From contig OZ018408.1 in assembly GCA_963969595.1 (NCBI GenBank), forward strand, positions 33,232,108 through 33,296,107: a DNA stretch of 64,000 nucleotides, written 5' to 3'. This document shows, in pieces, positions 46,843 to 59,628 of the stretch. The notes beneath the pieces are model-generated. The model was given only the letters and a program-made list of their open reading frames with translations, had not been told where the DNA came from and did no database searches. The stretch comes from Neckera pumila. Taxonomy: Eukaryota > Streptophyta > Bryopsida > Hypnales > Neckeraceae. How positions within the stretch are numbered: the first letter of the stretch is position 1; each line of letters opens with the position of its first letter. Position numbers and translations under genes: made by a program.

Positions 46843-49364
46843 GTAAGTTGATTTTCCTAAGAATGAGGCATTGATCAATTTTTTCTACGTTTTAAAGTGT
46901 TGGACACATTTGAATTTTTTGTTGGAAATACAAGTCGACTGAGGACTCGCATATCAAGACGAACTTGGTCCACACGTTGCACAGGATACAAAAGTACAAC
47001 CTATTACCATTGGAGAAGTTCGTGGAGATGTTGAGGCCGTCAAAGTTGAAGAAGTGTATGGCACCAAGTACTAGGAAAATGTGGTACTCTATTGTTGTTG
47101 ATGTTTTCACAGCATTCATATTTCGGGTAAGATTTTGAATTAGTAATTTTTAGTTTTGTTTCTTGTTGTTGATATATAGTATGTTTTGACTACTTATATA
47201 TGAATTTTATTAATATGCCTTGGTTGATGGCAGCAAGAGATTTCAATTGCAACGGATGCGGCAGGACAAAAATACACTGAGACAGTTCCAACGGATGATA
47301 GAGATGAGATTGGCATTGCAAATGCCATGAGATTGGGAGCAAAGGAGAAGGCAAACAAGTTGTATATGAAATGATGAAGTTAGTCATGGTGGCAAATCTT
47401 GCAAACAGTCCAGAGTTTTTGAACGAAGTGGATCTCTTCTCTATGTAAAATTTTGCTTTCATTCTTGTGTTTGTTTGCAAATGTTTGTATGAACTAAATT
47501 CAATGTTGTTTTGAAGGTTGAGAAGCACTGGAGTAATAATGAAGTTGCCAAGATAACTCTAGAGAAGCTGCAGCTTGTTGCTACTTGCAACACCACTCCC
47601 TATCACAAAACAAAGTTCTTAAAGTGGTGGAATTGTTTGTTGCAAACTCATGAGGCTGGAAAGTTCCATGCAAAGCCTGTTTCCGAGATACACCTTGGTC
47701 CTTTTCTGAATAGAAGCGTTTGGTATGCTAGGGTAAGTGAATGTTCGATTTTTTTTTTGGAATATTTAATTATGTACATTCACTACACTTTCACTATTTT
47801 GGATAGAAGCAGTTCACATTGTAGATTAAAAATCCTATTTTGCAATTTTCCTTGAAGATTGAGGATGCAGCTATAGAATATTTTGAGGGCATTGTTATGG
47901 ATGATAACATCCCTATCAATATGGAGGTTCCACAAAGACCTGAGAAGCTAGCGGATTACATAGAGGGATGGAGGCTCAAGGTTTGGGAGCAGGGATTCAT
48001 GGAGCATTTGAAGGGAGCAAACTATTTCAAAAAGGGGGACAATTTCATGGCCTTTGAAGGCTTCAGCCATGCAGTTCGAAGGATTCTATTTCAATATGTT
48101 TATCCAAGTTTTCAATTTGAATTTTGTTTTACCATTTAAGATTCAAACTCTTCATTGCTAACTCTAAATTGTAGGCAAAGGTGTTAGTACATTCAAAAAC
48201 GGATTGAAACGGTGAAGGGTACCAAAAGTTTGGGATCTAGCTGATATTTCTAAAACCTTGGTTGGATCCGACTAAGGATTTGGAGGTACGAGTTACACCC
48301 CCAACTTCTAGTACAAAAAGTGTTTCAATTTGTGTTTTGGTCTTTTTTTTTTTCTCCTTCTGATCATCAAAAGTCTTGAAATTTTTTTAAGTACAATAGT
48401 GCTGTAGTTTGATATAAAATTCCTCTTTCTTTTACTTATATTTGTGGTTTTCCTGTATTGCATTTCATAATGGAATTATAGATTTTCATTTCTATTTGAG
48501 TTTTGAACTTGTAAATAATTTGTCATTTAGATTTGTCTCCAGGTATTTCAAGTTGGAGCTTCTTCCAAAAGGTGCGGTTGCTCAAGGGGATCTTCCTCCT
48601 TTCTTTGCATCTTGGCTTGATCACAATATAGGAGAGTGTATGTATACTACAAACCAGCTCCGAACATTCATGACAGCTCATTTAAGCGGTGGAGGGTGGT
48701 ATTTGGACCCCCATGTCACCTTCACGCCTCCATCAGAAGTGGAGTACCGGAAGTCTTTTGAAGGACTCGGTGCCATTGACTTGGAGGTTGATGAGTTTGC
48801 TGGACTGAGTGAGAGACAAAGGAAGAGGACCATTGTGAAGAGGGAGCACAATGACAAGAAGAAGGAAGCTCGGGAGAAGCTTACCATCATCACAAAGGAA
48901 AAGAAAGAAGCAGAGCCCATTGCGAAGTTGGAAGAAAAGGAACATGAGAAAGAGAGGGAGAAGGAAGAGAAGGCAAAGGCAAAGGGTAAAAGAAGGTGGA
49001 TGAAAAATTACCAATTGCAGCATCTTCCACCGTGGACCAAGGCTCGCAGATGCAAGGCATATCTCAAGGTGGAGCAAAGAGGAAGGCCCTTCCACAACTG
49101 ACTGAAGATGTCATCACTCAAGGCACATAAGCTATTGTCCTTAGTGAAGACAAAGAAGATGAGACGGAAGATTTGATTGTCAATATCTCTATTGAGGACC
49201 TTGTGGATGACATGTGTTCGAAGAAACAAGCATGATATCTAGAGATTATGGATTTTTTGAAGAAGGTAATGTATTTGAATTTTAGTTGCAAAATCGAGTC
49301 TCTTGATTTACTGGAGAATCTTGTAAGGTCATGATTCATTTATTGGAATACGCTATATTTGCAG

Positions 49365-50378
49365 GTGTCGGGGGGAGAGTCTTGGTTCTTCGAAGGTGTT
49401 GCTAACCAAAGGCCAGGAGTGGACCTCATCTTTTTTGATTGCTCGGAAAACCTGCTCATACCAGAAATTTCGAGTCCAATAAACAAGGTTCCGGTTTAGA
49501 ACAAAGACATAGCGGACGACGCTATACATTATGTATTTGCCTTTTGCAGAAAGGCATTTGCAAGACCATGGTTGCTTGGTTATTATTCATTCTTTCTCCG
49601 TAGCCTCAAAGAGTGCAATTCTAGGACTCTGTGAGATTTATCCGATGTTGAGAAGAAGAAGGAGTGGTTGGGCCATAATCAATTACACTTGACTTCGGCA
49701 TTGGACCACACAACCACGGTGAGTGTAATTGAATTTCTCAATAGATTGTGGTGTTTTTTATCTGTTATTTTGTAATTCAATTTTTACTTATGTTTTGCTT
49801 GGATGTGTACAAACGCAGAAATTTGCAATTATCCTACTTGTGAAGGATTTGGGTGAGAAAGGGAAATCTAATTTTTCTTTCAAATTCATGCAAACAATGA
49901 AGAATGTGGGTCTCAACATTGATCGTAACATCCTCATAAACTTCACAAAGGAGAGTGATATGGCAATAGACGGATTTAAATCATGGCGTGGGGCTCAAGA
50001 AAAAGACCCTCGTTTCTTTCAACTCCTATTGGAAGCAACAACTGACAAAGGAGATGTACTTCTGGATTGCACCACATCTACATGTGAAAATTGAATCTAT
50101 TATTAGAAATTTGATATGTAATTTGTTGAATGTGCCATTCAGCTAATGTTTATGATGTTGTTCGTTTTTATGTGCCTACATTATTGCTTGACGTGGCACG
50201 GGCTACCACATTATGGTGTTGAAAGAGGATGGGGACTTCTTCAAAGCCATTCTCGAGCCCATGAAGAAGTCTCCTCCGAACATAGAGAGAACACAAGCGC
50301 TGGTACCAATTCAAGAATCCAAAGATTTGGACAGCATGACCATTATGCCTCGCAAGTTTGCTCGGAAGACACCATTCA
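49365..50378 (+). pseudogene. Methyltransferase-like blocks of the ParB/methyltransferase pseudogene
   Basis: Three blocks. 49365-49718 encodes VSGGESWFFEGVANQRPGVD then LIFFDCSEN, with stops at about 49498 and 49632. 49819-50079 encodes KFAIILLVKDLGEKGK, a segment of about 60 residues, and GDVLLDCTTST. The next block (about 50176-50378) continues with an in-frame TGA and then TGYHIMVLKEDGDFFKAILE. The spacing from the acidic-tip motif to the next block fits an N4-cytosine or N6-adenine methyltransferase fold. The catalytic four-residue motif, usually DPPY, NPPY or SPP[YW], reads DCSE here. Confidence 0.6.
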
Positions 50379-50735
50379 GTAAGGAAGTTTGAGAATTTTT
50401 GTATTTCTTTTTTTTCGTGTCAAGTTTTATGTTTTGCAATCTAACATTGTTTCACTTCTATTTGCAGTCATCAATGATTGACATCAGTAGATGGGTTTAT
50501 AAAGAGATGAAGTCTTTTCCTCAGTTTGGAGAAGCCTTTTTGTCCTCCCCCGTATGCAGAGCAAGCGGCATTGACGTTTGCTGAGTTTAGTATTACTAAT
50601 CCAAAACGCCGCAAATATACATATGCGTTGAATGTTTTACAATTTATAGATGGTAGTGCATCAGAGGGTAGGGAAACATCGGAGTCCTCATCATGTACGA
50701 CTAAGGATTCTGCTACCGAGTCCACTGCCACTTAG

Positions 50736-53249
50736 ACTCTTGAGATTGACACATCTCATGAGCCGAACTATTGTATTTGGTTTTTTATTTGGATTGGATT
50801 TGTGTGTTTTATGGCTAATTATTGGACATTTGTAGTTTCCAAATGCAATTGGTATATCATGCTATCTATCAAAAAGGACTGCCTTCATTTGTTGCCAAAA
50901 GCAGCTTCAAATTTCATCTGCAAGTCCGTCAAATTTAATATAAAAGACTTTATATTTCTTAAAGGCTTTAAATGTAAAGAATCCACGGTCATACATACCT
51001 GACCTGTTTTTTATGCAAAAAAAAGTTCTTGCTTATAGACTTACGGGCTCACAGACTCGCACGCTAGCAACCCTGCAGTCCATTCCAGTGAATGTTGCCA
51101 TCAACAAATGGAAGAAGCTCAACCTCACAAACCATCAGTGTCATGTAGTGATTGAAATTCTTCTAGCTAGGTAGAAGAACCTGTAAAATCAAAGGACACT
51201 CAAATATAGCTCCCTCAAAGTAGTTGCTGAGACGTTTGAGACAAGCAAAGGTGATTAGTGTCATTTGGAAATGAGCGCTGCAATCTTGGGCTGAGAGTGG
51301 TAATATTGTCGCAAATGTGTCTTCCCACAAGCCTAATCACGTTGGTTGCAAGAAGGTTAGTCTCACTATAAAAAAACCATGTTTTTTTGGGATGTTTTCA
51401 CTATTTTTTGGAACGCATTTTTGTGGACATTAAATAAAACAACCCATGTTTTAATGTCACGGGATGCAAGGATGTGAGCTTGTGAGCCTCCATTTTTTTC
51501 ATTTAGGGTTTGCAAATTTGTTGGAGACCTATGGCCGTAGAATTAGATGTAAAGATCTTCAGTCTAAATGAACAACAAATGAATATGCCACTATGTGATT
51601 TTGTACTAAAAAGTTGGACCAATATATCCAAAAATTGAGATATAGTCAAAGTAGATAGTTTATATAAGCAAATACATGATGAAAATGGGTGTAGTGGTTA
51701 AGGATGTCTCACTACAAAGCACATAAATGTAAGATTGCAATACATACTAACACCATCATAGAGATGACATTTATGAAGTCTAAAATAGAAAGAGCAACTA
51801 AAATGGGTCGTAGAGGCTGAAAATTAATCTAGTAATAGACAAACATTCGAAATATTACAAGCACTTTTTCATGCAGAACAATGCTTTTGAATGATTTAGT
51901 GATAAATGTAGTTTTCATCATGGGCCTTCATGTAAATTTAAATGATGAAAATGGTTCATCTATTTTATTTTTATAACTATGCTTTAAATAAAAACAAAAG
52001 AATCTTGGACATCGAATATTCAAACTAAGCATAGAAGTCATATATTATACACCAAATAAATGTATTAATCCCGAATGACCTAGACGACTATATTTCTAGT
52101 CGATGCCCCTCTTTTTGAACTATCTTTTTTCAGAATTTATTTTTTTCTCATAATCAAAATCATTTCTAACAAACAGACTACATAATGAATCCAAAAGTAG
52201 TAGTTTTATTGGACTCCAAATTAAACTTTGCTTTGTAGAATTTTATAAAGTTTAGTAGTGGAGTATGATTCAAAGCTTATGATTTATTGTTCAGTTTGGG
52301 AATAGGATGAAGTTTTAGGCTAGACAATGGGATTGTTGCCACATCATACATAGATAAATTCAATTTAAAAAACAAGACAATTTAAATCAAATAATGTGGA
52401 ATTTCGTTAAAATGGTAGTCATTCCGCAACTTTGGTACTTTTATAGTTTAGATTGCGTTGTCCGAAATCTATACTTGTCCTAGATGGTTTTGAATATGCA
52501 ATCTGAAATCTATATGTGTCCTAGATAGTTTAGATTGTGTGGTCTAAAAATGGCATATAGAATATCACCATTTGAGCGAAATTTGCCATAGTATCAAATC
52601 ATGAAAAGAAACTCAGATATTTTTTGATTCAGATGCACTGAGTTCAAGTTTAAGATCAACAAGGTGATAAAAAAATTGAAGATGAATTAGATGAAGCATT
52701 AGCATAAGCTAATGCTAAATCTTCAACATAAATAGGGAGGGTGCCGATAAAAAGGCTAGGTTTGCCTTGGTGATAGATTCATCCAACTACAACCAACAAA
52801 TTGGACCAAATGTGAAGTAGTGCAAACTCTTCAATTGGAGAGTCATCATCAATCTCCATACCAGTGCATGTGGTATTAAAATCAAGAGTCTTGGGGGACG
52901 GCTGTAGGTGTTTGCAAAGGTTTTAGTACCTCATCAAAGAGTTTGACATCACTCTCTAATGCTAGGATATGGCAATTAGATGAATGAGCCGCTCTAATGG
53001 AAGAACTTGGATGAAGCACATTATCAAAATTATGAAAACATCAAAATTGAAGTGTAGAAAAAATCAAACAAAAAAATAGAGAGAAAAAATTCAATATTGT
53101 CAATTACAATACTTGTAGAAGCAGTCATATCTGCCACAATACTACCTACAAGGCTCAAGGAATGAAAAAAAAGCTTTACTAGAACCTCAAACTTCTTCTT
53201 AGCATCCCTCTATGGCTTGCCATCTCTTTTTCTACATAATTGAATTGTT
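50736..53249. other. AT-rich stretch between the pseudogene and the LINE
   Basis: No credible ORF. TTAGATTGTGTGGTC-type short repeats occur near 52450-52540. The LINE's lost 5' part is not found here. Confidence 0.45.
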
Positions 53250-56200
53250 GCAATAATAGATGCAGTGGCCATCGTGGAAGCGGCCAAAACAATGCTGCAG
53301 AAAATCACGTTGGAGAAGCTTGACACGCAGTTTTGGCGAAGTGGTTGAAGAATGGTGACTAATGTACGAAGGAATTTTTTCAAGTATATAAGGATGTTCG
53401 TAAGCGTTCTCATATTCCACAACTCGTGGTGGAAGGGAGAGTGCTAATAGAGCAAAGGGACAAGGCCGTAGCTGTGTCAAAATTTTACAGAAAACTTTAT
53501 TTGAAGGACCCAAAAATGACGGAGGTGCTCGCAGCAAGAGAGCAGGTGCTGAGCAGTGTTCTAGTGGGAGTCACATCGGCCAAAAACGTCGTTTTTTCAA
53601 AGCCGGTTTCTCTGATGGAGATCCAGACAACAATTAACAATCTGTTGATTGGCAACGCAGCAGGGAAGGACAGGATACGCACGGATGTCTTCAAATTGTG
53701 TATAGACTTGGTGGAGAAGAAGTTGTTACCGGCGATGTAAGAGGTGCTAAAGTCGGGGGAAATCTTGAGGGCCCTTAACAAAGGTATCATAGCATTGATT
53801 CCAAAAGGGGGAGATGCTTCCCTTATTAAGAGTTTCAGACCTATCACATTATTATTATCCTCGTTTTGCAAGCTTGTGGCTAAGGTTCTAGCAAATAGAT
53901 TATAGCCTATTTTACCGGAGCTCATTAGGTCCAACCAAACAGATTTTGTGCAAGGATGATGTATCATAGATAACATCTTTCTTGCACAAGAATCTATGCA
54001 TTACATGGAGGAATTAGGGCAAAACCTCATCTTACTTTTGTTAGATTTTGAGAAAGCCTATGATAGAATATCTTGGAATTTCATGGAGGTAGTGTTGAGG
54101 AAGAGGGGCTTTCATGAGGACTTTTATTAAGGAAATTATAGCATTGTATAAGAATGCATCTTCCTTGGTTATAGTTAATGGGGAAGTAGGGGAGGAATTT
54201 GATCTCTCTCGCTCAGTCCGCTAAGGATGTCCACTAGCACCATTCTTATTTATTGTGGTTCTAGATGCCCTTGGCTTTATGCTAGAAATTCGAAGCACGG
54301 AATTCAAGGTTTTTCCTTACCAGATGGTTCCAAGGTGACGGATGCCTCATTTGCAGATGTACATCTTTATACCTAACTGGGACGGAGGCGAATTTTAGGC
54401 GGGCCTATGAGGTCTTGTCTTTTTTTTGTCTCGCGTCAGGTTCGAAGGTGAATTGGGAGAAAACACGGCGATTTGGGCATCCAAGAACTAGAAGACCTTC
54501 TCGTGGGGAGAAGATATAGGATTAATATGGCTGCCAAAAGGGTCCGAGGTTAGATATTTAGATCCTCTAGTGGGCTTTCATCTTCTACTTGATGCCAACA
54601 TGGCTCATTGACTCTTTCAAAAAGAAAGTAAGGGTCTGGGCAGCAAAGATGGTTCCTTTAGCTGGTAGAGTCATCATTTGTAACCAGGTTTTATTAGCTA
54701 TCTGCTAGTACATAGCGACCTGTTGTAGAATACCGGTGAAGAATTGTGACCTTATTAGAGCACTAATGACGTAGTATTTGTGGGCTGGGAGAGATGAGGG
54801 AAAGTGTGTATCCAGGGTGAAGTGGAACTCTTGCATTCTTCCCCAACTAGAAGGGGCATTAGTCTCATAGACCCTTTTTTACAGTCACAGGCTCTTTTGG
54901 AGAAGCCTGTGGTCAGAGGACTCTCTCCAAGTAATGAGCCTGGAAGAAATTGCTTAGGTATAAAATTGATGGTCGACATCCACTGGGGGATGCTATATGG
55001 CATGCTTTAGATAGTTGGCTATTTTTTCAATAAAAGTTTGAAACGAGAAAACCACTCGCCCCTTTTCAAGGCTTGTATCAAGGTTTTTTTGTCAATTAGA
55101 AAAGGGTTGGAGCAGTTGAGGCCGGGGGAGGTTAGCGAAGTTCTTTGTCAACCTCTTTATGGTAACCCATTAATAAAGGAGAGTCAAAAACACACATTTG
55201 GAAATGGAGCCCAATGTGGGGCTGCACTTGTGGGCTAGGTCTGGGATTAGTGGATTACAATGGTGGCGGATCTGTGGGACAAAGTGGAGGTGGACTAACT
55301 TAGCATGAGGGAGATTTAAACTAAGCTACCGCAAAGGACATCAGTAACGGAGAAGGGCAGAACTAGGAGGATCAAAACTATTTCTCACATACCTTGGGAC
55401 CCTAGGGCATTTCCTGAGAGAGGACTGGTGGCGTGGCTACATGCACCTGGGACTAAAGATTTTTTTCTTCATGACCGGCGGATCAGTCGGAAGAGAAGGT
55501 CTCCAAGTTTGTGATGAACAACGCTACAGGGTTACTCACGTTTGTAGAGAGCAGTACAGTGCTGCCTCAGCAAATTTTAAAACCCGCAAGGGTGATACTG
55601 TGAGACGCCAGTTCAAGATCCTTTCAAGGATGTAACCCAGAGGAGAGACCGGACAGACCCAGCTTGGTTTGGGTGCATCAGGGAGGGATCATTAAGGAGC
55701 TGTCGTGGGACCCAAAGGACTGGAAGTGGAGGCAAATTGATAAGTTAAAGGAGATGCCCTTTTTTGATTATACAGTCAAGAGAGGGTACCTAATTGGATT
55801 GCAGAAGAAAGCTGAAATGCCCATAGGAGTCTAGGAACTAAAGAATCAAGGTTTCTCAGAAAACAAGGTTAAAAAAAATTTCAGAATCATGTGGCATAAC
55901 TTAAGGCCGAAGAAGCAAGCTATGTTTGCTTGGTAGGTGTTGAATCGGGGAATGGTGACAAGGGAGTTGTTGTTGTGGAAGATTCCACAAGCGGAGTTCG
56001 GATGTTTGATGTGTCCATGTGACACAGGGACCAGCACTCATCTCCTTTGGGATTGCTCGGTCACCTGAGACTTGTGGTCTAAGTTTAATTTGTTGTCATC
56101 TTGCGCCGACGTTCCTGCAATAGTCTCTATTCAAACAGCTTTGTTAGGATTTGACTCTTACTTTACTCGTGATTCATTAGATAAGTATGTCTATGATAAG

Positions 56201-56540
56201 CAACCGTAGATGTTATGAGGACCTTTTTCCTTTGGCACATTTGGACGGCGAGGTGAAGTAAGAGATATGGACTTCAAGACATTAGCATTCAAAGGATTCT
56301 AGGAACTACATGGATTCAATGTTGCACACTGGCATGGCAATCTGGAAGCACATTAAAACTTTGGTTAAAGAACCAGGAAACGTTAGCTGGTGCTATTTCT
56401 TAGTTCAAAGCGGAATAGACACCACTTTTTTGCTCTAATGGAGATGGGATTTGGCACTTCACGGTGCCTCCCATTTTCTTGTAATGTTTTTTGTTGTTGG
56501 TTTTTAATTTGAAAGGGGGGTCCGCGTCCCCTCCTCTCAA
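53250..56540 (+). mobile_element. Plant L1-type LINE, 5'-truncated and mutated
   Basis: The translation shows the typical order of a plant non-LTR reverse transcriptase through several frames: CTKEFF near 53320; an upstream block (53426-53740) with KFYRKLY and NAAGKDRIRTD; FRPITLL near 53835; KLVAKVLANRL; NQTDFVQG; LLLDFEKAYDRISW near 54040 (motif A); GCPLAPFLFIV near 54230; FAD-VHLY near 54350, where the FADD box has lost a codon; then a zf-RVT-like region about 55780-56070 with HNLRPKKQAMFAW and HLLWDCS. Many stops and shifts make it inactive. The endonuclease domain and ORF1 are absent, as expected after 5' truncation. The exact ends and target duplication could not be fixed. Confidence 0.85.
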
Positions 56541-59216
56541 CATTTTAGGCTTTCCCAGCTAAGGCCACTGTGGTTTTTAGGGCAAGAATTTACAATCTAA
56601 ATTTATCAAGCTTATGTTCAAAATCAGTTCATGCCATTTCAGGAAACAGAAAATTCATTAAATCTGACCCTCCTAAGGGAAGTTATGACCGAATGAAGTT
56701 TAGCCTTTGGAATGGCAATTTAAACTTCATCCATCCATTTATATTAACTTCTAACTTCAATATGACTTGGGATTTTAGCTACACTTTTAGGTTAAAAGTC
56801 ACTATCTAAATCTTGATTTTACCTCCAAAATGCTAAGTTACTTCAAGTTTGAACTTTCCTAGTGAAAGTTATTGATGGATGAAGTTCAGCTGCTAATTAG
56901 CACTTCAAACCTTATCGGGAAAATTACGTTCAACTTCTAATTCAAAATTAAATTCTTGTATTATTTCTATGGTCTAGATTCTTATTATTATATAAGTTTC
57001 CATTCTTATTTCTTTTAGATGAATTTAACTAAATTTCATCCATTCTAACTCCTAATTTTCATCCACCTATAACTTGTTAATTTGTTTTGACTTTATTTTT
57101 TAGGAATTTTATATTTTTAGAAACCTTGAAACCTATTCTATAAGTTTCTAAAGCAAACTTGAATCTAACCAAGTTAATGTAAACTCAACTCACAAATACT
57201 AGAGGTCCTTTTAAGTAGCATTGCCATGGTATGGAAAGGAATGACTCTAGGATTAGTACAAGACTACAAGTAACTTACACAAAATACAACAAGACTTTCT
57301 ACAAAACACAACAATAATTGCAAGAACTCACGGGGGGTGCACTTAGTGTATCTAATCCAAACTACGTGCGACCAAAACTTTGTACCCCTATATTATATCC
57401 TAAAATTGAAATAAATGAAAACAAAAAAAATATGAATATATTTTCCTAATTTGAAAGTTTATATTTTGAATTATTGATATTTTTATTTGCTAATGATAAT
57501 TAGTTACAAATTTTTGAAGTAAATAGATACATTGTAGAACTGAAAAATAACTTTCACACTCCTATATTATATCCTAAAAAATTGTCTAAAAAATGAACAA
57601 AAAACTCCTAAAAATAACTCTCTATTGAAATCTCATTTTGAGTTGAATATTGATGCAACGGTCATCGAAATGTGTTCTCTATAAATATTTGAGTTGAAAA
57701 ATATGCCATTTTAGGTTCATTTTCAAACTCTTCTAGAAATCATTCCATATTTCATTTGAGTTGGAAATTTTGGCAATAGAAACCTAGTCATTACCAAACA
57801 ATGCTCAAAATTTTAGGTTGAAATTATAGTTTATTAGAAACCACTTGTTTGCACGTGATTTGTAGTAGTAGTAGAACCAAGTGCCCTCCTTGAGCAAGAA
57901 CTTTACCAACAAGTGCAAGAAGAAACAAGATTTGAAGAGATCTCACTATCTTTCAAAGCTTGATCAAGAAACAATAATGTAATATAAAAAGCTCCAAAAA
58001 ACAACCGTTTTGGTGATTTGGCTCAAAAATAGCCAAAATCCAACTAAATGGATCAACACAGTCAATGTGTCAACAATGTGACCAAAGAGGTGTTTTGAGA
58101 GGGAAATAGGTGCCTTTATATATTTTTTCGAGGGCACCCCCTCTCATTAATCCTAAAATAAACTTATCAATTAGGATCTTCAACCCAATTTCTAGATTTT
58201 CTACTTTCTACGCTGGTCCAAACATCTAACTTTTAGAGAAAGATTCCAAATCATAAACGGATTGCACCATTGGCTTCAAAGGACATTTTTAATCTAAACA
58301 AAATGCCTCCCCCATTTTCATCACTAAAAATGCATCAAAACAAAATACCAACTTAAAACTGAAAAGGAAAAAAATTCAATAAAAGGTTTATTCTTTCTAA
58401 AGAATTAACTAGCTGAGGCTCTTTATTAGATATGAGGGATTAAGAAAAGACCCCTCTTGGACCGCATTCCAATTTTATATGCCCCCAGAACACTGATCAG
58501 CTCTACAAACTTTCTTTAATTTTGTTGGTTTTAAAGAATCTTGCTAGTTTGGGTACTTTTAAATGTCGGAATGTCATAAAATTTGTCAAAGTGTTTTATT
58601 AGCATAAAAAAGCTGTACTAACTTCTCGTGAGATTTTACTACAACCTGGTTAACTTTTAAGAATTTTCCATTTAGGTGTTGGCGGTTGACCGTCCGGAAG
58701 AGGATCTTCTAAGTCTCAGAAAATTTCAGCCCTTTCTATGGAACTTCTCATAGAATTCTACAAAGGATTTTTAGGCTCATATTTTTATACTACACATTTG
58801 AAGAAAGAAAATCAAATCCTGCTATCTCCTTTAATGACCAGTAATTAGAAAATCTTTTATATAGAGGGAAACCTTGGTAAATCAATTTTGCCATTGAGTA
58901 TCAAGCGTGATTTAAACCCTAGAACATTATACTCCAACCGTAAATGCCCTCCACTAGTCCGTCTTGAATTTGTAATACTTGCAAGCTAACAATTGGGTTT
59001 TTATTATTTTACAAAATTGATTGGAAAATTGAAACCCCTTTTTGAGAACCAATTTAGGATTTTTCACATTGATTTTATGAATGAATTTAGACAAAATTTG
59101 TCACATGCACTATAAGTTTAGGTTGTTTGGGCATATTTCACTCAATATCTAAAATTGACGCTAACCAAAAGGTTTATAATAGTACACCTTGCAATTTTCC
59201 ATCTTGTACTTGTCTC
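56541..59216. other. AT-rich stretch, nothing recognised
   Basis: No credible ORF or element end. ACACTCCTATATTATATCCT is partly repeated at about 57385 and 57555. Confidence 0.45.
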
Positions 59217-59458
59217 CATCATTAGATGAAATTTGAAGCCTCAACAAGACCACAAGTTCTTGGATAGTAGAGAACATGAGAACTTTGCTACATCAGCAAT
59301 CTGACATGGCCGAGACATGGCCATGTTAGATAATATTATTTCATTCATTTTAAATATTTTTTTGAAAAATATATAATTTTTAAATTTGAGAAATTTGAGG
59401 GCATGGGAGGGCATGGGAGGGCCATTTCAATTTCTTCTATTTTTCTCTAATTATGTAG

Positions 59459-59628
59459 GGAATTCTATTGGAAAGCTTGTCATATACATAAACTGCAAAC
59501 TCTTTTATTACATCTTTTGTTATTTTTATAGGTTAGATTATAAGACAAATACATTCATCCACACTCCTACCCTCAGCTTGATGAAGTTATGCAAGTGCTT
59601 GTTGCTGCCAGAATCATCAAGATGTGCA
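59459..59628 (+). pseudogene. Second, degraded SWIM zinc-finger fragment
   Basis: The frame reads GKLVIYINCKLFYYIFCYFY then RLDYKTNTFIHTPTLSL, which aligns with YVNCKHLYYLFRYFYKMD and VHNDQFIQAPSYSF of the 35.2-36.9 kb copy. After a one-base shift the continuation DEVMQVLVAARII matches NELKLLLLRAGII. The CxC half of the finger is missing and the His of CxH is Leu. It is therefore a 5'-truncated relic of the same family, on the opposite strand. Confidence 0.6.

Larger units (their letters stand above)
46181..50735 (+). pseudogene. ParB-like / beta-class DNA methyltransferase-like gene, multi-exon, disrupted
   Basis: About ten exon-like blocks can be followed on one strand: 46181-46842, 46935-47126, 47234-47444, 47517-47732, 47858-48097, 48543-49265, 49365-49718, 49819-50079, about 50176-50378 and 50468-50735, most bordered by GT and AG. 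The first block has a ParB/sulfiredoxin-type core, FVCDGNHRLQAW (GAT codon at 46693). The third-last blocks have GVDLIFFDCSEN (49420-49452), at the place of methyltransferase motif IV, then GDVLLDCTTST (to 50079), resembling motif I, followed by HIMVLKEDGDFFKAI, like the strand-2 acidic segment of N4/N6 methyltransferases. Motif order IV before I is that of the beta class. A Lys/Glu-rich segment (about 48800-49000) precedes motif IV. Damage: in-frame stops at 46454 and 46607, frameshifts near 47373, 49000 and 50530, further stops in 48543-49718 and at about 50185. Phages and bacteria carry ParB-methylase fusions; function in plants is unknown to me. Confidence 0.72.

Noticed and set aside
48678..49229. 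Minus-strand hydrophobic frames of 73-120 aa
   Set aside because: They are antisense of the Lys/Glu-rich block of the ParB/methyltransferase pseudogene, which gives Leu/Phe/Ser on the other strand.
53497..53976. 159-aa minus frame
   Set aside because: It is antisense to the LINE reverse transcriptase.
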